64,000 bases of DNA. It comes from Betaproteobacteria bacterium (GTDB lineage Bacteria > Pseudomonadota > Gammaproteobacteria > Burkholderiales > Rhodocyclaceae). The stretch spans positions 434,001-498,000 of the forward strand of contig JAHRYN010000001.1 in the NCBI GenBank assembly GCA_020621405.1. Reading direction: 5' to 3'. The position numbers were made by a program, and so were the translations under genes. Of this stretch, positions 36,733 to 44,727 are shown piece after piece; the stretch's first letter is position 1; the number at the start of each line of letters is the position of its first letter. A model generated the notes under the pieces. That model was not told where the DNA came from, ran no database searches, and was given only the letters and a program-made list of their open reading frames with translations.

Positions 36733-37485
36733 ATGAAGTACTCATTTTCTGGCCGCGTAGCCCTGGTAACCGGTGCAGGATCCGGCATTGGCGAGGCCAT
36801 CGCGCGACTTCTTGCGAGTAACGGCTTGAGTGTCGTCGTCTCGGATGTCAGTGCCGACAATGCCGAGCGCGTCGCCAAGCTCATCGACACCGATGGCGGC
36901 CAAGCCGTGGCCAATGTGGCCGACGTGGCAAGCATCGACCAGGTTCAGGCTGCTGTGGCCTGCGCGGTCGATACGTTTGGCGACCTTCATTTCGCGGTCA
37001 ACAACGCCGGTATCAGTGGCGACCAGAGCCCAGTGGGCGAACTGGACCCTGCCGCCTGGAGCCGGGTGATTGATGTCAACCTGAACGGCGTGTTCTATGG
37101 CCTGCGCTATCAGATTCCCGCGATCCTTCGTTCAGGAGGTGGTGCCATCGTCAACGTCTCTTCGATCCTGGGGGTGGTCGGCGATGCAGCGAACCCCGCG
37201 TACGTCGCAGCCAAGCATGCTGTGACCGGGCTGACCCGGTCGGCAGCGCTCGCTTATGCGGCCAAGGGGATCCGAATCAACTCGATCCATCCTGGTTACG
37301 TGCGTACGCCCATCCTGGATTTCCTGGGTGAATCGGCCCTTCAGGAGGCCGTCGGCCTGCACCCGATCGGTCGCCTGGGCACCCCGGACGAAATCGCCCA
37401 TGCCGTGGCGTTTTTGTTATCGGAAGGAAGCAGCTTCTTTGCGGGCACCCAGCTCATCGCCGATGGCGGCTACACAGCGCGCTGA
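36733..37485 (+). CDS. Short-chain dehydrogenase/reductase
   Basis: A 250-residue classical SDR: T-G-A-G-S-G-I-G, N-N-A-G-I, Ser in N-V-S-S-I-L-G and Y-V-A-A-K. An Asp at the end of beta-strand 2 (V-V-V-S-D-V) points to NAD(H). It belongs to the 3-oxoacyl-ACP reductase / 3-hydroxybutyrate or glucose dehydrogenase-like group; the substrate cannot be named. In the operon it could oxidise 3-hydroxybutyrate or related alcohols, giving an NAD-linked counterpart to PhaB. GGAGG precedes ATG 36733. Confidence 0.85.
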   Translation: MKYSFSGRVALVTGAGSGIGEAIARLLASNGLSVVVSDVSADNAERVAKLIDTDGGQAVANVADVASIDQVQAAVACAVDTFGDLHFAVNNAGISGDQSPVGELDPAAWSRVIDVNLNGVFYGLRYQIPAILRSGGGAIVNVSSILGVVGDAANPAYVAAKHAVTGLTRSAALAYAAKGIRINSIHPGYVRTPILDFLGESALQEAVGLHPIGRLGTPDEIAHAVAFLLSEGSSFFAGTQLIADGGYTAR

Positions 37486-37561
37486 GTCTGACGACGATGA
37501 GAGCGCAGGCATACCCGAACACCGTGGCGACGTCACCGGGGCTGGGCAAAAAGAGGACGAC

Positions 37562-38803
37562 ATGATGGATGCGACCAAGGCCCGCTCCTGGCGCCCCGAG
37601 CACGGACTGATCCTTGTGCTGAACTGCGGTTCATCCAGCATCAAGTTTGCCGTGTTCGACCCCTCGGCCACGCCACTGCCTCGCCAGGCGTTGTGGAATG
37701 GCAAGGTGCAGGGAATCGGCGGCGCCGATCCGGATTTCGGAGAGACCGGGGTTGCGCCGTTCCCGATCGAACTGGATACGGCACGTCCATATCGCGCCGC
37801 ATTGCGCCTCATCCGCGATCGAGTCAGTCAGCGACTCGATGGCCGCCGGATCGGTGCGGTCGCTCATCGGATCGTCCACGGCGGCAGTAAATATTTCGAG
37901 CCAGTTCGCGTGGACCTCCAGGTACTCACCGATTTGCAGGAATACATCCCGCTCGCGCCACTGCACCAGCCATTCGCGCTGGAGGCCATCGATATCCTGC
38001 TGCGCGAACGGCCGGAGCTGCCGCAGGTGGCCTGCTTCGATACCGGCTTCCATCACAGCATCCCTAAGATCGAGCGGGTTCTGCCGTTGCCCTATGCCGC
38101 ATGGGAGCGCGGTCTACGCCGGTATGGATTTCACGGCCTGTCGTATGCGTACATGGCGGTGGCCTTGCCCGAGCGCCATGGCGACGCGGCGCGCAGGCGC
38201 ACCATCGTTGCCCACTTGGGCAGTGGCGCCAGCCTGTGCGCCATGCAGGGGCTCCAGAGCGTCGCCACCACCATGGGTTTCTCCGCACTTGACGGCCTGA
38301 TGATGGGTACCCGCACCGGCGCGCTCGATCCAGGCGCCGTGCTCTACCTGATGGAGATCGAAAAGCTTTCACTGGAACAAGTGGGGCGTGTTCTCTATCA
38401 CGAGTCCGGTCTGCTCGGCGTTTCGGGCATCTCGGCCGAGCCGCGCATCATTGTCCGGCACGAGAACGATGAAGGCGAAACGGGTGAGCGAGCGCGTTTG
38501 GCGCTGGCCCTCTACGTGCGTCGCATCGTGCGCGAGATCGGTGCCTTGGTCGCTGTTCTGGGCGGCCTGGACATGCTCGTGTTCACGGCGGGCGTCGGTG
38601 AACACAACGCCTTCATTCGCGAGCGCGTCTGTGCGGCACTGAGTTTTCTTGGCGTTGCCCTGGATACTGACGCCAACGCCAGCGACGCGGCGACGATTTC
38701 CCCCGACCACAGCCAAGTCATCGTGGCAGTCGAACCCACCAACGAAGAATGGATCGCCGCCAGCCATGCGCTGTCCTGCCTGGACAGGGGGAAGGTGCGA
38801 TGA
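37562..38803 (+). CDS. ackA: Acetate kinase
   Basis: 413 residues of the acetate/propionate kinase family: N-C-G-S-S-S-I-K-F at the N-terminus, H-R-I-V-H-G-G, F-D-T-G-F-H, Y-G-F-H-G-L-S-Y, the H-L-G-S-G-A-S-L phosphate loop and F-T-A-G-V-G-E-H. It converts acetyl phosphate and ADP to acetate and ATP. With the phosphotransacetylase two genes upstream and the phosphoketolase-like enzyme at 44728 it gives a substrate-level phosphorylation route. ATG 37562 or 37565. Overlaps the next gene by four bases. Confidence 0.93.
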   Translation: MMDATKARSWRPEHGLILVLNCGSSSIKFAVFDPSATPLPRQALWNGKVQGIGGADPDFGETGVAPFPIELDTARPYRAALRLIRDRVSQRLDGRRIGAVAHRIVHGGSKYFEPVRVDLQVLTDLQEYIPLAPLHQPFALEAIDILLRERPELPQVACFDTGFHHSIPKIERVLPLPYAAWERGLRRYGFHGLSYAYMAVALPERHGDAARRRTIVAHLGSGASLCAMQGLQSVATTMGFSALDGLMMGTRTGALDPGAVLYLMEIEKLSLEQVGRVLYHESGLLGVSGISAEPRIIVRHENDEGETGERARLALALYVRRIVREIGALVAVLGGLDMLVFTAGVGEHNAFIRERVCAALSFLGVALDTDANASDAATISPDHSQVIVAVEPTNEEWIAASHALSCLDRGKVR

Positions 38804-40005
38804 AGATCGATGCCTTCCATGGCTTCACGCTCGCCATTCTGCTGTTGTTTGTGGGCAAGGGCTTGGTGGCGCGTTCGGGCATTCTGCGTCGTTACAGCAT
38901 TCCGGAATCCTTGGTGGGCGGCTTGGCCTGCGCCTTGGTTGTCTTCGTCCTGTACTACGGGATAGGGGTCACGGTCAGTTTCGATCTGGAAGCACGAGAC
39001 GCGCTTCTGCTGTACTTTTTTGCCGCCATTGGCCTAAGTACCGACGCTCGCACGCTGCGCCATGGTGGACGGCCTTTGCTGATCCTGTCGGGATTGGCCA
39101 TCGGCTTCATGGTGCTGCAGAACCTCGTTGGGATGGAGACGGCACGCGCATTCGGCCTGGATCCGCGCGCCGGACTCATGGTCGGGTCCATTTCCCTGAC
39201 CGGCGGGGTGGGCACTACCTTGGCCTGGTCCGATTACTTCGTTCAAACCCTCGGCATTGCTCAGGCGCAGGAACTGGGGTTGGCGGCGAACATGATCGGC
39301 TTGATTGCGGCGTGCACCATCGGTGGCCCGATCGCAAGCCTACTCATGCGCAGATATCAACTTCGAGCCTCCGGGGACAGCACACTGGAGATTGGCACGC
39401 TGCACAGCGATGAACAGCATGCCCGTCTGGACTACTACGGTGTGCTATTGGCATTGCTCTGGCTCAACTTCGCCTTGATGTTGGGCTCCGGAGTCAATGC
39501 CTTGGTCGCGCTTACCCCTGTCACGCTACCCGCCTTTGTGGGCTGCCTGCTGGCCGGCATTCTCCTGCGCATGATTGGCGACTGGATGAGGCCGAGTGGG
39601 CGCGGGCGTCTATGGAACTGGCCGAGCATGCAGCCGGGCATCGCTTTGATCTCCGACATGTCATTGGGCCTGTTTCTGACCATGGCGCTGATGGGCCTCA
39701 GACTCTGGGAGCTGCAGCCTGTACTTGCCTTCATCACCGTGGCAATGCTGGTGCAGATCATCCTGGTCATCGCATTCGTTTTTCTGATCGTTTTTCGGGC
39801 AATGGGCAGGGATTACCAAGCCGCAGTGATGTGCGCCGGTTTCGGCGGAATCGCGCTGGGATCTACCGCCACCGCCATCGCCAACATGACGGCGGTCACT
39901 CGGGAGCATGGCGCTGCGCGCGAGGCGTTCATTGTGGTGCCCCTGGTGTGCGGGTTCGTCATCGACATTGCGAACGCGCTGGTGATCAGCCTGATGGCCG
40001 GTTAA
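38800..40005 (+). CDS. gltS: GltS-type sodium/glutamate symporter family protein
   Basis: 401 residues with ten to twelve membrane segments in two similar halves. Family motifs include G-G-L-A-C-A-L near the N-terminus, S-L-T-G-G-V-G-T-T in the first re-entrant loop and G-F-G-G-I-A-L-G-S-T-A-T-A in the second. It should import glutamate or a similar anion with Na+. Why it sits with acetate/PHB genes is unclear; glutamate uptake for osmotic or acid stress is one idea. ATG 38800 overlaps the ackA stop. Last gene of the 15-kb operon. Confidence 0.88.
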   Translation: MKIDAFHGFTLAILLLFVGKGLVARSGILRRYSIPESLVGGLACALVVFVLYYGIGVTVSFDLEARDALLLYFFAAIGLSTDARTLRHGGRPLLILSGLAIGFMVLQNLVGMETARAFGLDPRAGLMVGSISLTGGVGTTLAWSDYFVQTLGIAQAQELGLAANMIGLIAACTIGGPIASLLMRRYQLRASGDSTLEIGTLHSDEQHARLDYYGVLLALLWLNFALMLGSGVNALVALTPVTLPAFVGCLLAGILLRMIGDWMRPSGRGRLWNWPSMQPGIALISDMSLGLFLTMALMGLRLWELQPVLAFITVAMLVQIILVIAFVFLIVFRAMGRDYQAAVMCAGFGGIALGSTATAIANMTAVTREHGAAREAFIVVPLVCGFVIDIANALVISLMAG

Positions 40006-40057
40006 GACGAAAGAATTAACGGAATGCGCCGGCAGGCGGAGACATCTCTAGCACGCT

Positions 40058-40139
40058 GGCACGGTGTCATCGCAAAAGCGCTGATGACATGAGTGCCGGT
40101 GTGCATGAACACAAGCGAGCACAACTACCCCCGTGTTCA
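40058..40139. other. Two inverted repeats between the gltS-like gene and phaC
   Basis: GGCAC-gg-TGTCATC, loop with GC(AAAA)GC, GATGACA-tga-GTGCC (40058-40096) is a strong stem-loop just after the operon end. TGAACAC (40106-40112) pairs with GTGTTCA (40133-40139) across 20 bases. The first may end the operon transcript although no T-run follows. The second has the form of a two-fold operator upstream of phaC. Confidence 0.45.
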
Positions 40140-40185
40140 AACGAGGGCGCTCCATCTATTTGAATAGCAATTGAGGTAATGCGTT

Positions 40186-41937
40186 TTGACAAAAAATAAG
40201 AAAGGTAATACTTCATCGACAATCGTTCCGGCACTGGATATGCAAGCGCATATGGCTTGGGCCCAGGCTTGGTCCTCAATTTCACCTGAATCGTCGCTGT
40301 TGGCTTGGACTGATTGGGCAAGCCATTTAGCGAACAGCCCCGGAAAGCAATCGGAGCTTTTGGCTTTTGCAGGCTCCTTGTCTGAGCAATGGATGTCTCT
40401 GCTGAAAAAGAGCTTGGTCAGTCCGGACCAGGAAGTTGCATCTCCTGAACCGTCACCTACCAATGACCGTCGTTTCAACGATCCGGCATGGGATCAATGG
40501 CCCTACAACCTTTTCCGCAGTTCCTTTCTTATTCAATCCAAATGGTGGGAGCAAGCAACGCAAGGTGTATGGGGTGTTGATCCACAACACGAACGCCTAT
40601 TGGCGTTTGGCGCAAAGCAATGGCTGGAAATGGTATCGCCGACCAATTCTGCACTTTTTAACCCCGTTGTCCTGAAAAAAACGATAGAAGAACAAGGCGC
40701 CAATCTGGCGCGTGGCATGTCCAACTTTCTCGATGATCTGCGCCGACAACTATCCGGTGAGCCTCCTGCGGGAACCGAGAACTTCGTCGTTGGGCGCGAC
40801 GTGGCGGTGACGGAAGGAAAAGTCGTACTGAGGAATCAATTAATCGAGTTGATTCAATACACGCCCACTACCGCGAAAGTCCATCCTGAGCCAATACTGA
40901 TCATTCCTGCCTGGATCATGAAGTACTACGTACTCGATCTATCTCCCCATAACTCGCTGATACGGTATCTCGTTGCACAAGGCCATACGGTTTTTTGCAT
41001 CTCCTGGAAAAATCCGGATGCTAGTGATCGAGACTTGGGCATGGATGAGTATCTTGAGTTCGGCTTGCGTGCGGCGCTGGACGCCGTGACATCCATCGTC
41101 CCCGAGCAGGGAATCCACGCGGCTGGCTATTGCCTGGGCGGGACATTGCTGTCTATTGGGGCCTCAGCCATGGCGCGCGATGGCGATACGCGGCTGGTGT
41201 CCGTAAGCCTCCTGGCTGCGCAGACGGACTTCAGCGAGCCGGGCGAGCTGAGTGTTTTCATCAACGAGAGTCAAGTGGCGCTGTTGGAGGCCAGCATGGC
41301 TCAAACCGGCTATTTGACCCCCGAACAGATGAGTGGAGCTTTCCAGTTATTGCGTGCCTACGATCTCATCTGGTCTCGCATGATTGACGAATACCTGTTG
41401 GGCGATCGTCGGCCAATGACCGACCTGATGGCCTGGAATGCCGATGGGACTCGCCTGCCTGCGAAGATGCATTCGCAGTATCTCCGGCGCCTTTACCTGA
41501 ATAACGATCTCAGCGCAGGGCGTTATCCCGTCGCGGGTCGCCCGGTTTCAGTGGGAGACATCGCTGTACCGATGTTTTGCGTCGGCACTGCCACGGATCA
41601 TGTTGCGCCTTGGCACTCCGTTTACAAGCTGCATCTCCTGTCTTCGGCCGAGCTGACTTTCGTGTTGACCACTGGCGGGCACAACGGCGGCATCGTGAGC
41701 GAGCCCGGCCGAGGTAAGCGCCAATATCAAATCCATACCCGCGCAGCCGGTGATGGATACATGGCGCCGGATGAGTGGCAAGCGACGGCGCAGACGCATC
41801 CGGACTCCTGGTGGCCGGCATGGTCGGCATGGCTGCGAGAGCGTTCCGGTGATGTTGTTGCGCCTCCGCTCATGGGGGCCGAATCCAGTGGATACCCCAC
41901 TATTTGCGATGCCCCAGGGGAATATCTACGCAACTGA
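40186..41937 (+). CDS. phaC: Class I poly(3-hydroxyalkanoate) synthase
   Basis: 583 residues, the length of class I PhaC. The N-terminal helical domain is followed by the hydrolase domain with lipase box G-Y-C-L-G-G (Cys316), Asp471 (T-D-H-V-A-P) and His499 (G-G-H-N-G-G). It polymerises (R)-3-hydroxybutyryl-CoA from PhaB into PHB. The start is TTG 40186 with GAGGT ten bases upstream; the first in-frame ATG (40240) would remove 18 residues. The first third is visibly richer in A and T than flanking genes, suggesting a separate origin. Confidence 0.93.
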   Translation: MTKNKKGNTSSTIVPALDMQAHMAWAQAWSSISPESSLLAWTDWASHLANSPGKQSELLAFAGSLSEQWMSLLKKSLVSPDQEVASPEPSPTNDRRFNDPAWDQWPYNLFRSSFLIQSKWWEQATQGVWGVDPQHERLLAFGAKQWLEMVSPTNSALFNPVVLKKTIEEQGANLARGMSNFLDDLRRQLSGEPPAGTENFVVGRDVAVTEGKVVLRNQLIELIQYTPTTAKVHPEPILIIPAWIMKYYVLDLSPHNSLIRYLVAQGHTVFCISWKNPDASDRDLGMDEYLEFGLRAALDAVTSIVPEQGIHAAGYCLGGTLLSIGASAMARDGDTRLVSVSLLAAQTDFSEPGELSVFINESQVALLEASMAQTGYLTPEQMSGAFQLLRAYDLIWSRMIDEYLLGDRRPMTDLMAWNADGTRLPAKMHSQYLRRLYLNNDLSAGRYPVAGRPVSVGDIAVPMFCVGTATDHVAPWHSVYKLHLLSSAELTFVLTTGGHNGGIVSEPGRGKRQYQIHTRAAGDGYMAPDEWQATAQTHPDSWWPAWSAWLRERSGDVVAPPLMGAESSGYPTICDAPGEYLRN

Positions 41938-41941
41938 ATAA

Positions 41942-41978
41942 GCGCATACCGCGTCCGCTATTGCGACACGGTATGCGC
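41942..41978. repeat. Perfect 10-bp inverted repeat after phaC
   Basis: GCGCATACCG (41942-41951) and CGGTATGCGC (41969-41978) are exact complements separated by 17 bases, starting two bases after the phaC stop and ending 46 bases before the universal stress gene. It may be a transcription stop for phaC (no U-tract) or an operator for the gene that follows. Confidence 0.55.
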
Positions 41979-42024
41979 AATATCTGTTCGGCACCCCGTC
42001 CTACTCTGATAACTGGAGATATTC

Positions 42025-42519
42025 ATGTACTCAAGACTCCTGGTTCCGCTCGACGGAAGTCCTACCGCCAATTTGGCGCTCCACCACGCTGCGGTGCTGG
42101 CACGCCTGAATGGCGCAACCATCGTCTTGCTGCACGTCATCGAGGAGATGAAGCACAGCAACGGCTTCGAGAGGCCGAGGATCTATATTGAAGAAGTGAG
42201 GCCGGGCTTCCTGGCGGCCGGGCAGAAGCTGCTGGACGAGGCGGCGCTGCGGCTGAGGCAGGAAGGCTTGGCGGTTGAGACCGTCCTTCTGGAAAGCAAG
42301 GGCGAGCGCGTCTCGGTGCTCATCGCTCAGCAGGCACTGACCACTCAATGCGAGTTGGTGGTGCTGGGCACCCACGGACGTCGGGGCGTGGACAGGCTGC
42401 TGCTGGGAAGCGATGCAGAGCAGCTCGCTCGCATCGCACCAGTTCCGGTGATGCTGGTACGCCAGCCCCATTCTGTCATTGCTACTGCAACCCCTGGGCA
42501 CGGTGGCATGCCAGCGTGA
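42025..42519 (+). CDS. Universal stress protein (UspA family)
   Basis: 164 residues with a single Usp domain. The ATP-binding pattern G-T-H-G-R-R-G, nine residues, G-S is complete (115-129). The N-terminal strand reads L-L-V-P-L-D-G-S. Usp proteins accumulate under starvation, low oxygen or respiratory block. TGGAGAT precedes ATG 42025. The stop overlaps the GTG start of the next gene (GTGA). Position in the PHB/acetate cluster fits an energy-stress role. Confidence 0.92.
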   Translation: MYSRLLVPLDGSPTANLALHHAAVLARLNGATIVLLHVIEEMKHSNGFERPRIYIEEVRPGFLAAGQKLLDEAALRLRQEGLAVETVLLESKGERVSVLIAQQALTTQCELVVLGTHGRRGVDRLLLGSDAEQLARIAPVPVMLVRQPHSVIATATPGHGGMPA

Positions 42520-43589
42520 CGAAAGTTCAGCCCACTGACCTCGCTGAATGGAGGCTCAGAGTCGCAGCTACCTTGCTGCTGCTGTCGCTGAGTGCCTGCG
42601 CGCAGGCACAGTCCTGCCACCGTGACAATCCGCTGCGCTCGACCGGAACGCTCAATCTGCGGATCGACAACGACATGTTCGGCGGCATGGGACAGGATCA
42701 AGGGTACTCCAACGGGTTTCTCGCCAGTTGGGTTTCCCCCAACCTCGTGGACTATAGCGATGACCCTTGTCTACCGCGTCTCGTCCGTGGGCTGAATCGC
42801 TTTCTCACGATGCTCCAACCCCAAGGCTTCGACGAACAGAACATGACCATCGGCTTCGGGCAGATGATGTACACCCCGAACGACAAAACGCGCAGCGATC
42901 TCATCAAGGATGATCGTCCTTTCGCGGGCGCCTTGATGTTGAGCCTTGGCTATAACGCGAGGCGGGGCGATACGCTGCGCACTTCGCAACTCCGCGTGGG
43001 GGTGGTGGGGCCCTCCTCCCAGGCCAGGCAAGTCCAGAACTGGTGGCATGACACCGTCGGAGTGGACAGATTCAATGGCTGGAGACATCAACTGCGCGAC
43101 GAACCCGTGCTGCAGTTGCTCCACGAACGCCGAACGCGAGTCTTCAGGCAAGAAAACGTCAGCGGTTGGGGTTGGGATCTGACCCGCCACTGGGGCGGCA
43201 GCTTGGGCAATTTCGCCACCTACGCGAATGTCGGCGGAGAACTGCGCTATGGCCTACGCCTGCCGGACGACTTAGGCACCGCACCGCTGCGCCCGGCTGG
43301 AGAAAACACCTCGCCCGTGCGTAAGACCGCTGGCAGCAACTGGAACGGGCACCTGTTCGTGGCACTCGACGGTCGCTGGGTTTTGCACGACATCACGTTG
43401 GACGGCAATACGTTCAAGTCCAGTCATAGTGTTGATAAACGGCCATTCGTGGCCGATGTGGGCTATGGCATCGCGATGACTCAGGGCAACTGGCGCATCG
43501 CGATAGCCCGCTACCACCGCACCCGCGAATTTCGTGGACAAAAGGAAATCCCGGTCTACGGAACGATCACCGTAGGACGGCGATTCTGA
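42516..43589 (+). CDS. LpxR-like (DUF2219) outer-membrane lipid A deacylase family protein
   Basis: 357 residues. The GTG start overlaps the previous stop and yields a signal peptide ending near A-C-A-Q-A-Q. The mature protein has alternating beta strands ending in an aromatic C-terminus (T-V-G-R-R-F), as in outer-membrane barrels. N-D-M-F near the start and D-D-R-P-F-A-G-A-L match conserved LpxR/DUF2219 segments. LpxR removes the 3'-acyloxyacyl chain of lipid A; whether this copy does is untested. It would alter the envelope under stress. Confidence 0.78.
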   Translation: MTKVQPTDLAEWRLRVAATLLLLSLSACAQAQSCHRDNPLRSTGTLNLRIDNDMFGGMGQDQGYSNGFLASWVSPNLVDYSDDPCLPRLVRGLNRFLTMLQPQGFDEQNMTIGFGQMMYTPNDKTRSDLIKDDRPFAGALMLSLGYNARRGDTLRTSQLRVGVVGPSSQARQVQNWWHDTVGVDRFNGWRHQLRDEPVLQLLHERRTRVFRQENVSGWGWDLTRHWGGSLGNFATYANVGGELRYGLRLPDDLGTAPLRPAGENTSPVRKTAGSNWNGHLFVALDGRWVLHDITLDGNTFKSSHSVDKRPFVADVGYGIAMTQGNWRIAIARYHRTREFRGQKEIPVYGTITVGRRF

Positions 43590-43792
43590 TGCAGATCGAT
43601 TCCTTGAACGCCATGCAAGCCACTCTGTTGCTGTTCATGACAAGAGCCTGGTTGCTTGTGGAGCTACCACGTCGACGCAGTACTGCCAATGCCGTCGTCA
43701 TTAGCCAGTTGGCAAGGTGAACACAGCGAGCTGAACGATAAGGCACCCGCGCTCGATAAGAGACCAAGGACAACAAATAAGGAGATAAATGG

Positions 43793-44689
43793 ATGCAACG
43801 ACTCACCCTGGCCCTACCCGGCAATGAAGATCTGGCCCGCGGCATCGCGCAGGCATGCGGCAGCGAAGCCGGCCGCATCGAAACGCGCCGATTCCCCGAT
43901 GGCGAGAGCTATGTCCGGTTGCATGGCGAACCTGCCGATCGGATCGTGGATGTGATTTGCACGCTGGCCCATCCTGATCCGCAGTTCCTGCTTCTGGCTT
44001 TTGCCGCTGACGCGGCGCGCGAACTTGGCGCGCAAGAGGTGAACCTGATCGCACCGTATCTGGCCTACATGCGCCAGGACAAGCGATTCCATGACGGAGA
44101 AAGCGTGACGTCGCGGTCCTTCGCACGTCTGGTCTCATCGACCTTCGACAAGCTGCTCACGGTGGATCCGCATCTGCACCGCTATCCGACACTATCAGCG
44201 GTCTACACGATCCCCACCATCACCTTGCATGCCGCACCACTGCTGGCCGACTGGATCGCGAATCATGTCGAAGAACCTTTGATCGTGGGCCCCGACGAGG
44301 AAAGCGAGCAGTGGGCCGGCGCCATCGCGTCCCGCATCGGCGTACCGCACGCTGTGCTTCGCAAGACACGCCATGGCGATCGCAGCGTGGACATCGATGT
44401 TCCCGACCTGTCGATCTGGCGCGGCAGAACGCCGGTGCTTGTGGACGACATCGCATCATCAGGCCGCACGCTCGCCGTCGCGGCGCGCAAGCTCGCCGAG
44501 CAAGGAATGCGCAAGCCGGAGTGCGTAGTGGTGCATGCCCTGTTCGCCGAGGATGCCTGGGCCCAATTGACACCGTTGTTTGCCCGAATTACGTCCACCG
44601 ACGCAGTACCGCATCCGAGCAACCGGATTGGTCTCGCTTCGCTGATTGCCGACGCTCTCTCTAGCGGGAAAACCGATCCGCGAGGCTGA
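43793..44689 (+). CDS. prs: Ribose-phosphate diphosphokinase (PRPP synthetase) family
   Basis: 298 residues, shorter than typical bacterial Prs (about 315) and resembling the compact archaeal-type enzymes. Motifs: F-P-D-G-E-S near 34, catalytic loop M-R-Q-D-K-R-F near 93-99, and the PRPP-binding V-L-V-D-D-I-A-S-S-G-R-T (215-226). It interconverts ribose 5-phosphate plus ATP and PRPP plus AMP. GGAG lies eight bases before ATG 43793. It heads a four-gene run with short gaps, each preceded by a strong ribosome-binding site. Confidence 0.9.
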   Translation: MQRLTLALPGNEDLARGIAQACGSEAGRIETRRFPDGESYVRLHGEPADRIVDVICTLAHPDPQFLLLAFAADAARELGAQEVNLIAPYLAYMRQDKRFHDGESVTSRSFARLVSSTFDKLLTVDPHLHRYPTLSAVYTIPTITLHAAPLLADWIANHVEEPLIVGPDEESEQWAGAIASRIGVPHAVLRKTRHGDRSVDIDVPDLSIWRGRTPVLVDDIASSGRTLAVAARKLAEQGMRKPECVVVHALFAEDAWAQLTPLFARITSTDAVPHPSNRIGLASLIADALSSGKTDPRG

Positions 44690-44727
44690 TCTTTTTATCG
44701 ATCCAACTATTTTCAAGGAGACCTGAA

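Noticed and set aside
40050-40075. Sigma54 promoter (TGGCAC) upstream of phaC
   Set aside because: The TGGCAC is followed by ATCGC, not TTGC, at the required spacing, and the bases belong to a stem-loop.
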